A DNA stretch of 6,333 bases from Candidatus Hydrogenedentota bacterium (GCA_007124105.1 SLFT01000282.1:1-6333), one strand, 5' to 3'; counted from the stretch's first letter, positions 1 to 5,584 are shown. Notes: generated from the letters alone by a model not told the origin. Made by a program: numbers and translations.

Positions 1-1007
1 GGACAAACCGCATTTATCCCGGCAAGACCCATGGGTTGATTGTGGATTACCTGGGCATCTTTGACGATGTGGCCACGGCGCTCGATTTCGATGAGAAGGC
101 GGTGCAGCAGGTGATTACCAACCTGGACGACCTGAAAAAGGAACTGCCCGGCCAGATGACAGTGTGCCTGAATTTCTTCCCGGGGGTGGACCGCGCCGTG
201 GGCGGTTATGAAGGGCTGATTCAGTCGCAGGCATGTCTGCCGGACAACACTGCCCGGGACAAATTCGCGGCGGAGTATTCGTTGTTGTCGCGCATCTGGG
301 AGGCGCTGTCGCCTGATCCGTGTCTGGCGCCGTACGCAACAGACTACAAATGGCTGACCCAGGTATACGAATCGGTGAAGCCGCCCAGCGGCAACGGGAA
401 ACTGCTCTGGCATGCGTTGGGCGCCAAGACCATTGCGCTGGTGCATGAGAACGTGCATCTGGAAACCATCCGTGATGACCTGGATACGCTGGTGATGGAT
501 GCGGAGGTGCTCGAAGGACTGCTGGACACCAAAGACCCGGACAAGAAATCCAAGGAAGTGGAGATTAAACTCATTGCCCGGCTGCGGAAGCATAAGAACA
601 ACCCCGTGTTTGTTGCCCTGGGCGAACGTCTCGAAAAACTCAAGGAAAGACACGAACAAGGGCTGCTGCATAGTCTTGACTTCCTGAAGGAACTGCTGAC
701 GTTGGCGAAGGATGTGGTGCAGGCGGAGAAACAGGTAGACCCCGAAGACGAACAGGAAAAGGCCAAGGCGGCGCTGACCGAACTGTTCACGGCGGCGAAG
801 ACCGGCGACACGCCCGTAGTCGTTGAGCGGATTGTGACCGACATAGACGAGATCGTCCGCATGGTGCGGTTCCCCGGCTGGCAAAACACCAAGGCCGGAG
901 AACGGGAAGTGCAGAAAGCCCTCCGCAAAGTCATCTACGTGAAATACCAGGTCAAAGACCAGGATTTGTTCGATAAAGCATTCGGGTATATCCGGCAGTA
1001 TTATTGA
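1..1007 (+). CDS. hsdR: Type I restriction endonuclease subunit R (HsdR), C-terminal part
   Basis: The motor and nuclease subunit of a type I restriction-modification complex; with HsdM and HsdS it cleaves unmodified DNA after ATP-driven translocation. The frame is open from base 3 and already reads TNRIYPGKTHGLIVDYLG, the conserved stretch after the helicase core, so the gene begins outside the window; the TTG at 36 is not the start. About 334 residues are visible of a family usually 800-1100 long. They match the alpha-helical HsdR C-terminal domain (DUF3387 type), ending in the family-typical tail RFPGWQ...GEREVQKALRK...DLFDKAFGYIRQYY. The nuclease and Walker motifs would lie upstream. No frameshift is visible here, so the subunit may be functional. 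It sits next to a dead integrase and a tRNA gene, which suggests that the restriction system is island cargo. Family assignment is secure; activity cannot be judged. Confidence 0.93.
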   Translation, partial: TNRIYPGKTHGLIVDYLGIFDDVATALDFDEKAVQQVITNLDDLKKELPGQMTVCLNFFPGVDRAVGGYEGLIQSQACLPDNTARDKFAAEYSLLSRIWEALSPDPCLAPYATDYKWLTQVYESVKPPSGNGKLLWHALGAKTIALVHENVHLETIRDDLDTLVMDAEVLEGLLDTKDPDKKSKEVEIKLIARLRKHKNNPVFVALGERLEKLKERHEQGLLHSLDFLKELLTLAKDVVQAEKQVDPEDEQEKAKAALTELFTAAKTGDTPVVVERIVTDIDEIVRMVRFPGWQNTKAGEREVQKALRKVIYVKYQVKDQDLFDKAFGYIRQYY

Positions 1008-1040
1008 TGCTTTTCATTTTTCCGACGGAGAAACTACCAG

Positions 1041-1667
1041 ATGGCAGAGCGAAAAACACGGGCAAATGCGTAAACACGGCGAACTGCTTCTTTGCAGAAG
1101 CAAGAATAACTCACCGATGAGCAAAGGCCATACATCAACGACAACCCGCATGTGCGCTCCTATCTTTCCAAATGGTCTGACACGGCCACCATGAAATCTT
1201 GGACGGCGGACAAACTGGTTTCGTGGATTGCAGAGAACATTTCGAGGGATGCAAGCAACACGATACTGTCCGAGGATGGCGTGAAAGCCGGGCGCGTGAA
1301 CGGATAAAACGTCTCTCGGGCGACTGTGGCGCGTTTCCCGGCGCGTTCCACGGCGCCCCCTCCCTTCGATCTGCCGACCGCAATGGGCAAAGTCTTTGAT
1401 CGCGATCTGGTTCATGCCGGTATTGCGGCGAAGGTGAAAGACGTGGACGGCAACGAGCGCATCAACAAGCGCAACGAGCGCGGCGAAAGCGTTGATATTC
1501 ATTGCCTGAGACACACATACATCACAAACCTTGCGCTGAGCGGCGCAAGCATGGTCACTGTGGCGAAGGCGGCGCGGCATAGCGATCCGAAATTGACCTT
1601 GAAGGTATACGCGCATGTCGGGCTTGCGGAACTGTCCGACGTCGTTTCCATGTTGCGGAACCCATGA
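1041..1667 (+). pseudogene. Degraded tyrosine recombinase (phage/island integrase)
   Basis: The readable part is 1326-1667, the C-terminal catalytic region of a tyrosine site-specific recombinase. It has the HCLRH box (His 1500-1502, Arg 1509-1511), the AARHSD box (His 1578-1580) and the nucleophile Tyr of LKVYAHV (1608-1610). The N-terminal arm-binding and core-binding domains and the first catalytic Arg are not recognisable. The same frame can be followed back to an ATG at 1041, preceded by GGAG, but is cut by stops at 1071, 1107 and 1305. That suggests one decayed gene, although about 209 codons is far short of the usual 350-400, so a deletion is also likely. Whether 1041-1307 belonged to the integrase is inference. 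The gene lies 33 bp after hsdR and points at the 3' end of tRNA-Arg, the usual place of an island integrase beside its attachment site. The GTG at 1326 could give a 113-residue fragment without the DNA-binding domains, which should be inactive. Confidence 0.8.
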
Positions 1668-1843
1668 CGCACAATCACGCGCAAGTTGTTAACGCTGGCG
1701 GCGATCCGGTGTCGCCCAAAGTGTCGCCCCCTGACGGCTTTTCTTCGCAAAATACTGCAATAATCTTCAATATTGGGGATCAAGTGGGCGAAGGAAAGAA
1801 ACGCGTAAAGCCCAATAAAACCGCCTGTTTACAGGGGAAGGAA
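1668..1843 (+). other. Possible frameshifted integrase tail between integrase stop and tRNA
   Basis: The integrase frame stops at 1665-1667, but frame +2 stays open from before 1664 (ATG overlapping the stop) up to the tRNA. It reads HNHAQVVNAGGDPVSPKVSP and further low-complexity residues. Pro/Ser/Val-rich tails with spaced VxPxV repeats are common at the C-terminus of planctomycete-type integrases (family recollection, not checked). I therefore read this as the lost tail, separated by an indel near 1652-1665. It could also be plain noncoding spacer. Nothing else is visible here apart from the terminator-like hairpin at 1814-1837. Confidence 0.35.
1814..1837 (-). terminator. Possible Rho-independent terminator of tRNA-Arg
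   Basis: On the minus strand, six bases after the encoded CCA, there is a hairpin with the stem CCCCTG/CAGG-C-GG (one bulged C) and loop TAAA, followed by TTTTATT. The short bulged stem makes the call tentative, but position and orientation are right for ending the tRNA transcript. Confidence 0.4.
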
Positions 1844-1885
1844 TGGCGCGCCCAGCAGGGCTCGAACCTGCGGCCTCTTGCTCCG
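1844..1885. other. Inferred island attachment site (att) in tRNA-Arg 3' half
   Basis: Island integrases typically recombine within the anticodon-to-3'-end part of a tRNA gene and leave a direct repeat of that segment at the far island end. The integrase remnant ends about 180 bp from this tRNA's 3' end, so the att core should lie here. No second copy of the tRNA 3' end occurs in the window; it would be left of base 1. The exact core is unknown. Confidence 0.35.
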
Positions 1886-1920
1886 GAGGCAAGCGCTCTA
1901 TCCAACTGAGCTATGGGCGC
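1844..1920 (-). tRNA. tRNA-Arg (anticodon CCG)
   Basis: This is a complete 77-nt tRNA including an encoded CCA. On the minus strand, the acceptor GCGCCCA (1914-1920) pairs with TGGGCGC (1848-1854), followed by discriminator G and CCA (1844-1846). The D arm GCTC...GAGC is followed by the anticodon stem CTTGC/GCAAG with loop CTCCGGA, giving anticodon CCG (1884-1886), which reads CGG arginine codons. The T arm is GCAGG-TTCGAGC-CCTGC. All stems pair perfectly, so the gene is intact. Its 3' end faces the integrase remnant, as expected if an island used it as attachment site and rebuilt the tRNA end. Confidence 0.97.
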
Positions 1921-1925
1921 GTCTG

Positions 1926-1939
1926 TTTATATTATGCTA
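1926..1939 (-). promoter_or_regulatory. Possible -10 region of the tRNA-Arg promoter
   Basis: The minus strand reads TAGCATAATATAAA just upstream of the tRNA 5' end, an AT-rich island with -10-like hexamers (CATAAT) about 10 nt from the mature 5' end. TTGGAC further upstream resembles a -35 box, but its spacing (19-22 nt) is not ideal. Confidence 0.3.
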
Positions 1940-1949
1940 CCACAGCGGC

Positions 1950-1984
1950 TTGGTTCTTGTCCAATGCGCTGCATTGGTTCTTGT
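1950..1984. repeat. 11-bp direct repeat flanking a perfect 7-bp hairpin
   Basis: TTGGTTCTTGT occurs at 1950-1960 and again at 1974-1984. Between and overlapping them is CCAATGC-GCT-GCATTGG (1961-1977), a perfect 7-bp stem with a 3-nt loop. It lies between the divergent tRNA-Arg and GH28 genes, just upstream of the likely tRNA promoter. It is not followed by a T-run on the plus strand, so it is not an obvious terminator. A regulatory or structural role is possible but not shown. Confidence 0.6.
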
Positions 1985-2045
1985 GGCGTTGTGACAGACC
2001 GCTTTGCATTTTCGGGTGGCGTTATGGAACACTTGCGGCAGGTTG

Positions 2046-3650
2046 ATGAACGATGAATTGAAAGGCGCAATGATGATAATGGTACTATTGCTTGTAATGT
2101 TGGCGGTGGGCGTTGGCGCTGCGGCGGATGTGACACCCTTTCCTGTGCCCGACGCGGCTCCCGATGCGCCATACACGGTTGTCGTGGGCGATGTTGCCGT
2201 GCCGGTGGAAAAGTGCGGGGCGGTGTTGCCTGTGTATTATGCGCGGGCGGTGGTGTCGGGCGCGCATCGGGCCGAGGTGACGGCGACCGCTTCGCCCGGG
2301 GCGCGTTTCGTGTTGTTGCCCGAGCGGTTGCGCGCGAATGTGTCTGAAACGCCCGGGCGCATCGCCTTTGACGTGATCGGGCGCGGCCCCTACGCCATGA
2401 CGGTGTGGGCGGATGGCGTCGAGTTGCCGTCTTTTATCCTTGTGGTGGAAGACGTGGCGGATGTGCGCGATGCGCCTGCGCATGAGCGCCTGTATCGTCT
2501 TGAGCCGGTGGGCGCGGGGTTGGACACGGCGCGTATTCAGGCGGCATTGGACGCCTGCGCCGATGCGCCGGACGGCGGCGCGGTGATTTTCACGCCGGGC
2601 ATTTATACCACGGGCAGCGTAACGGTCGGTCCGAACACGGTGGTGTATTTTGCGCCGGGCGCGCTTGTTCGCGCCGCGTCCGACCGCGATTTGATCACCG
2701 ACCGGGGCATCTTCCATTTTACGCGCGCCGACAATTCGCGTATGTACGGGCACGGCGTTATTGACGGCCACGGCCATGTGCTTCGGTTGGAGCAGGAACT
2801 GAGCGCGCAGATCATCCGCGCGAGCACATCCACAAATCTTGTCATTGAGGACGTAACCCTGCGCAACGCGCCGGGCTGGACCTTTCTCATCCGCGGCTGT
2901 CGGGGGGTACGCGTGGATAATGTCAAGCTGTTCAGCGACTGGGCTGTCGCCAACAACGACGGCATCAACCCGGAGTCGTCGGAAGATGTGACCATAACCC
3001 GTTATTTCGGGCACGGCAGCGACGACACCATCGCCGTGAAGACGTTGCCGGGCGAAGGGTATTGGGTGAACGACGGCGCGGCGCGGAACATTACGGTGCG
3101 CGATTCCGTGGTGATGTGTCGCAAAACAGCGCTGAAAGCGGGCACCGAAACCAATCGCGACATCGAGAACCTGCTCTTCGAGAACATAGACATTATTCAT
3201 TCGGCCCGGGGACTGGGCATCTGGATGCGCGACGGCGCCGCCATCCGCAATGTGGTGTTTCGCGACATCCGTATGCATCTGCGCGAGATTGACGGGGAAT
3301 ACATGAGCGGCGAGCCCTTCCGCGTGGTCATCCAGAAACGGCACGGGCTGGGAACCATCGAAAACATCCGATATGAAAACATCACGACGAACGCGCCGTT
3401 CCGCGCGTTGATCCAGGGGCGCGCGGACAGGCGCGCGGGCGGGCTCCTGTTCAAGGATATCGTTATTGACGTGTCGGACCGTCTCATCAAACGCGATCCC
3501 GCGCCTGTGTTCCGAATAGAGCACGCCGAGAATGTCCGCTTTGAGAATGTAACCGCGCGCTGGGCCACGGACGACCGCGAACCCTGGAGCGGGCTGTTCG
3601 AGATTGAGGACAGCGACGATATTGCCACAGGCGGCGCTGTGCTGCAATAG
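2046..3650 (+). CDS. Secreted glycoside hydrolase family 28-like (polygalacturonase-type) protein
   Basis: 534 residues, predicted to be exported. Residues 1-26 form a signal peptide (Lys in the n-region, MMIMVLLLVMLAVGVG core, AAA before Asp). Residues 28-145 look like a small beta-sandwich domain, and from about 147 there is a right-handed parallel beta-helix. The helix opens with the GH28-typical LDTARIQAALDACADAPDGG stretch. Catalytic region: NNDG (303-306) replaces NTDG, and GSDDTIAVK (Asp326, Asp327) matches the G-DD motif, so all three acid residues remain. The GHG motif is replaced by the TALKAG region (361-366), and RIK is replaced by GIWMR (391-395). GH28 enzymes hydrolyse galacturonan or rhamnogalacturonan links; this divergent type may have another specificity. 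ATG 2046 is chosen because it gives a basic n-region. TTG 2004 and ATG 2070 are alternatives, and no strong ribosome site marks any of them. It stands alone between a tRNA and a convergent Nudix fragment. Confidence 0.85.
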   Translation: MNDELKGAMMIMVLLLVMLAVGVGAAADVTPFPVPDAAPDAPYTVVVGDVAVPVEKCGAVLPVYYARAVVSGAHRAEVTATASPGARFVLLPERLRANVSETPGRIAFDVIGRGPYAMTVWADGVELPSFILVVEDVADVRDAPAHERLYRLEPVGAGLDTARIQAALDACADAPDGGAVIFTPGIYTTGSVTVGPNTVVYFAPGALVRAASDRDLITDRGIFHFTRADNSRMYGHGVIDGHGHVLRLEQELSAQIIRASTSTNLVIEDVTLRNAPGWTFLIRGCRGVRVDNVKLFSDWAVANNDGINPESSEDVTITRYFGHGSDDTIAVKTLPGEGYWVNDGAARNITVRDSVVMCRKTALKAGTETNRDIENLLFENIDIIHSARGLGIWMRDGAAIRNVVFRDIRMHLREIDGEYMSGEPFRVVIQKRHGLGTIENIRYENITTNAPFRALIQGRADRRAGGLLFKDIVIDVSDRLIKRDPAPVFRIEHAENVRFENVTARWATDDREPWSGLFEIEDSDDIATGGAVLQ

Positions 3651-3678
3651 AGGCGTCAGGCATCAGGGAACAGGTGCA

Positions 3679-3921
3679 GTGATGCCCCGAAGAATCCAGC
3701 GGTTACTCTGTCCAGCAATTGCCGAGACTTGGCGGGATATCCGGGAATCCGTTGTTCATGCCCGCCGCGAGCGTTTTTTGTACGGGCGGAAACATGGGGA
3801 GGGTTGCCAGCGCTTTGACTGGGAAGAAATGCGCGGCTACAACGCGCGGGTCGTCGCCGGGCGCCGGTTGCGCGTTTTTGGCGATGTCTGCGGCGCAGGC
3901 GCGTTGGATAATGTGGCGCGA
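3679..3921. repeat. Direct repeat copy 1 (243 bp), partial duplicate of the Nudix gene 3' end
   Basis: This segment matches 5048-5290 at a constant offset of 1369 bp with only three differences, at 3790 (A/G), 3896 (C/A) and 3902 (C/A). A short extra match, ACAGGTG, lies just left of both copies; in copy 1 it is followed by an extra CAGTG. It covers the last ~73 codons of the Nudix gene plus 24 bp past its stop. The right edge is abrupt at 3921/5290, inside the reading frame. Confidence 0.97.
3703..3921 (-). pseudogene. C-terminal fragment of a duplicated Nudix hydrolase gene
   Basis: The minus strand encodes the last ~73 residues of the Nudix protein found intact at 5072-5536 (RHIIQ... to SLGNCWTE), with the same stop position. 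The Nudix box is absent. Two of the three base differences change residues (Leu to Arg and Phe to Cys in QLAFAAD, here QRACAAD); the third is silent. The frame stays open for ~24 unrelated codons up to a GTG at 3990, but these have no similarity to the true N-terminus and no ribosome site. It faces the 3' end of the GH28 gene, 52 bp away. The fragment should be non-functional. The few changes point to a recent duplication. Confidence 0.9.
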
Positions 3922-4020
3922 CTGCAATCGAACTTGCGGATATGTAAACTCCCGATCAAAAAAGGAAAGTATCGCGAACTTGACAGGCACTTATACATAG
4001 AGATTCCCTGACATCGTGAC

Positions 4021-4068
4021 CGTTCGTATACCCGAGATATTCTACATGAATCTTTCGTTACGAACGAA
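4021..4068. promoter_or_regulatory. Nested inverted repeats, possible operator of the toxin-antitoxin genes
   Basis: CGTTCGTA (4021-4028) is the exact reverse complement of TACGAACG (4059-4066). The second site also lies in a separate palindrome, TTCGTT-ACG-AACGAA (4054-4068). They end 36 bp before the toxin ATG. Many type II toxin-antitoxin operons are repressed by their own complex binding such palindromes. No well-spaced sigma-70 promoter is obvious: TTGCAA (4069-4074) and TAGGAT (4093-4098) are 18 bp apart but would start transcription at the ATG itself. Confidence 0.4.
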
Positions 4069-4104
4069 TTGCAATAGGCGGAGTCTTGCGTGTAGGATGA
4101 ACCC

Positions 4105-4574
4105 ATGAAAGTATCAATGCGGATATATGTGGATACGTCCGTATTCGGCGGCGCGTTGGACGCTGAGTTTGAGCGGGCTAGTTTGGAATTATTCGATCAT
4201 GCCCTTTGTGGCAATGTAGTCTTGTGATTTCCGGTCTGGTTGTTGACGAACTGCTCGGCGCACCTGATGCGGTGAAAGCCCTGTTCGAGGATATACGTCG
4301 TCTGGTTGAGATTACAGCGGTTACGGAAGAGGCTATCGAACTGCAACGCGCCTATCTGGACGTGGGCATAGTGGGACCAAAGCGTTTTGCGGATGCGCTT
4401 CATGTGGCTGTGGCAACGGTGTCACAGTGCCGCGCCATTGTGAGTTGGAATTTCAAGCATATTGTCCACTTTCGCAAAGTTCCGTTGTATAATTGGATAA
4501 ACGCGTCGCGTGGTTACGGCGCCATTGCCATACATTCGCCGATGGAGGTTGTTTTCGATGAAGAAGACGTTTAA
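4105..4574 (+). pseudogene. PIN-domain ribonuclease toxin (VapC-like), frameshifted
   Basis: PIN toxins are Mg-dependent RNases that cut tRNA, rRNA or mRNA. ATG 4105 has AGGA seven bases before it. Frame 1 reads MKVSMRIYVDTSVFGG and hits TGA at 4225. The rest of the domain continues in frame 0 from about 4224, through VISGLVVDELLG, FADALHVAVA and SWNFKHIVHF to the stop at 4572-4574. Restoring one G in CTTGTG (4221-4226) gives a continuous 156-residue protein of normal family length. It would have the active-site acids Asp10, Glu49 and Asp97, and Asn116 in the SWNFKHI motif. Either the toxin is inactivated or the base is a sequencing error. ATG 4206 would give 122 residues lacking Asp10, so it would be inactive. 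The 3' end overlaps the antitoxin gene by 17 bp, as expected for a coupled pair. The domain call is secure; identity as VapC proper is not. Confidence 0.88.
4544..4548 (+). promoter_or_regulatory. Shine-Dalgarno site fixing the antitoxin start
   Basis: GGAGG lies nine bases before ATG 4558, inside the end of the toxin reading frame. It makes 4558, not the upstream in-frame GTG at 4510, the likely start. Confidence 0.75.
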
Positions 4575-4938
4575 TTGTATTGCTTTTCTGGACGAAGCTG
4601 CGGAGAATACCCGTGTGCGTTTGGCCGATCTGTCTGTGCGGCAGCAGGTGGCGTACTGGCGTGGGCGCAACAAGGAAATCCTGGCGGAACAAAAGCGGTT
4701 GTTGAAGGAAAAGGATGATGCCCATGCGTTTGGCTTCGTTCCACGTTTGCAGGCGCTTAGGAAAACGAGGAAGTCCTTTGATTGCGTACGGATGAAACAT
4801 GAAGCGCAGGAACGAATCCAGGAGAAACTTGAGGGCAAATCACCGCAGGAACAGGAGGCCTATTTGCGCAAGCGCTCACGTGAACTGCTTAAACACAATG
4901 AAACTCAGCAGGACCTCCGAAGCCACGGACAGGGGTAA
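4558..4938 (+). CDS. Putative antitoxin with duplicated 'F-D/N-C-V/I' motif domain
   Basis: 126 residues, charged and helix-rich, with no membrane segment. It probably neutralises the adjacent PIN toxin, inferred from the 17-bp overlap and from small proteins with a KxFDCVxMKxxxQ motif that I recall beside PIN genes in many environmental bacteria; those are usually ~60-80 residues. Here the unit occurs twice: residues 3-43 (KTFNCIAFLDEAAE...LSVRQQVAYWRGRNKEIL) and 72-112 (KSFDCVRMKHEAQE...KSPQEQEAYLRKRSRELL). They align without gaps at an offset of 69, with 15 identities in about 40. The second unit is closer to the canonical motif, and the first has diverged (FNCI). A ~28-residue basic linker joins them. 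The start is ATG 4558, supported by GGAGG. The frame is intact although the partner toxin is broken. No known DNA-binding fold is evident. The antitoxin role is inference; the duplication is directly visible. Confidence 0.75.
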   Translation: MKKTFNCIAFLDEAAENTRVRLADLSVRQQVAYWRGRNKEILAEQKRLLKEKDDAHAFGFVPRLQALRKTRKSFDCVRMKHEAQERIQEKLEGKSPQEQEAYLRKRSRELLKHNETQQDLRSHGQG

Positions 4939-5047
4939 ACGTGAGGTGAGAACATGGTGCGACTTGGCATCTCTATGCTCATGGTTACGAGTCTGGCGGC
5001 GAAGTGTCCCCATTCGCTGATGCGGCGTCGGTTTCGTCCGCCCACAG
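4939..5047. other. Spacer between antitoxin gene and second repeat copy
   Basis: This 109-bp stretch holds no recognisable gene, terminator or tRNA. ATG 4954 with GAGGTGAG upstream opens a 77-codon frame, but most of it runs antisense through the Nudix gene, so I do not count it as a gene. Confidence 0.5.
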
Positions 5048-5290
5048 GTGATGCCCCGAAGAATCCAGCGGTTACTCTGTCCAGCAATTGCCGAGACTTG
5101 GCGGGATATCCGGGAATCCGTTGTTCATGCCCGCCGCGAGCGTTTTTTGTACGGGCGGGAACATGGGGAGGGTTGCCAGCGCTTTGACTGGGAAGAAATG
5201 CGCGGCTACAACGCGCGGGTCGTCGCCGGGCGCCGGTTGCGCGTTTTTGGCGATGTCTGCGGCGAAGGCGAGTTGGATAATGTGGCGCGA
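5048..5290. repeat. Direct repeat copy 2 (243 bp), within the intact Nudix gene
   Basis: This is the partner of 3679-3921 (240 of 243 bases identical). It lies within the 3' half and immediate downstream flank of the complete Nudix gene. Together the two copies bracket 1126 bp that hold the toxin-antitoxin genes. Confidence 0.97.
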
Positions 5291-5536
5291 TTGATCAGGC
5301 GCGACGCTTTCGCAGAGGAACAGGAGCCGTCCCGGCTGTATTTCCAGGCGCGTTTCCTCCCAGAGTTCGCGGGTCAGCGCGTCGCGAAGCGTTTCGCCCC
5401 GGCCCACGCCGCCGCCCGGAAGCAGGTAATAGGTGTTGCCGTCCTTGCGGTGTTCCGCCAGCAGCACGGTGTCGTCGCGCACGATGACAGCGGCGACGCG
5501 CACGCGCGGCCCTTGAGAATAACGCTTGTCTGTCAT
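5072..5536 (-). CDS. Nudix hydrolase
   Basis: 154 residues, the normal size for a single-domain Nudix pyrophosphatase, which hydrolyses a nucleoside diphosphate linked to another group (X) using Mg2+. The Nudix box is at residues 42-64: GGVGRGETLRDALTRELWEE followed by TRL. Its metal-binding glutamates are Glu57, Glu60 and Glu61, and the usual Gly near the end (EExGU) is Arg63. The preceding YYLLPGGG strand is typical. The substrate cannot be told from the sequence. The start at 5536 is supported by AGGAG nine bases upstream (5546-5550) and by an extended -10 promoter at 5585-5593. The gene is transcribed away from the DsbD-type gene. Its last ~73 codons are duplicated at 3703-3921. It is probably cytoplasmic and functional, since no frame damage is seen. 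Confidence 0.93.
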   Translation of the reverse strand: MTDKRYSQGPRVRVAAVIVRDDTVLLAEHRKDGNTYYLLPGGGVGRGETLRDALTRELWEETRLEIQPGRLLFLCESVAPDQSRHIIQLAFAADIAKNAQPAPGDDPRVVAAHFFPVKALATLPMFPPVQKTLAAGMNNGFPDIPPSLGNCWTE

Positions 5537-5584
5537 GGGATTCTTCTCCTGTTTCGTTGTTTGTGTGCGCTGGTTTCGCGCGAT

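Noticed and set aside
344..934. 196-codon minus-strand open frame across hsdR
   Set aside because: Ser/Arg-rich antisense shadow of the conserved HsdR C-terminal domain.
1014..1616. 200-codon minus-strand open frame across the integrase remnant
   Set aside because: Antisense shadow. The opposite strand carries recognisable recombinase catalytic motifs.
1664..2046. Two plus-strand frames running through the tRNA (…QQGSNLRPLAPEASALSN and MARPAGLEPAASCSGGKRSI)
   Set aside because: These are the well-known spurious translations of the reverse complement of a tRNA gene, often misannotated as hypothetical proteins.
2085..3647. 520-codon open frame on the minus strand opposite the GH28 gene
   Set aside because: The plus strand has a signal peptide and clear GH28 motifs. 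The antisense frame is His/Arg/Ala-rich with no family features, a typical shadow in GC-rich coding DNA.
3980..4008. TTGACA at 3980-3985 as a promoter for the toxin gene
   Set aside because: The -35 is perfect, but nothing resembling a -10 lies 16-19 bp downstream (ATTCCC region); the TATACA nearby is too close.
3604..4011. Plus-strand frames over the first repeat copy (and their twins over the second copy)
   Set aside because: Antisense to the Nudix sequence. They recur in both copies only because the DNA is duplicated.
4222..4227. Programmed ribosomal frameshifting in the PIN gene
   Set aside because: No slippery heptamer or downstream structure is evident; a one-base deletion or sequencing error is simpler.
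4954..5187. 77-codon frame starting MVRLGISMLMVTSLAAK with a ribosome site upstream
   Set aside because: The start is plausible, but most of the frame lies antisense to the Nudix gene and shows no family feature.
3679..5290. An insertion sequence defined by the 243-bp repeats
   Set aside because: No transposase, no terminal inverted repeats and no short target duplication are seen; the repeat is gene-derived.
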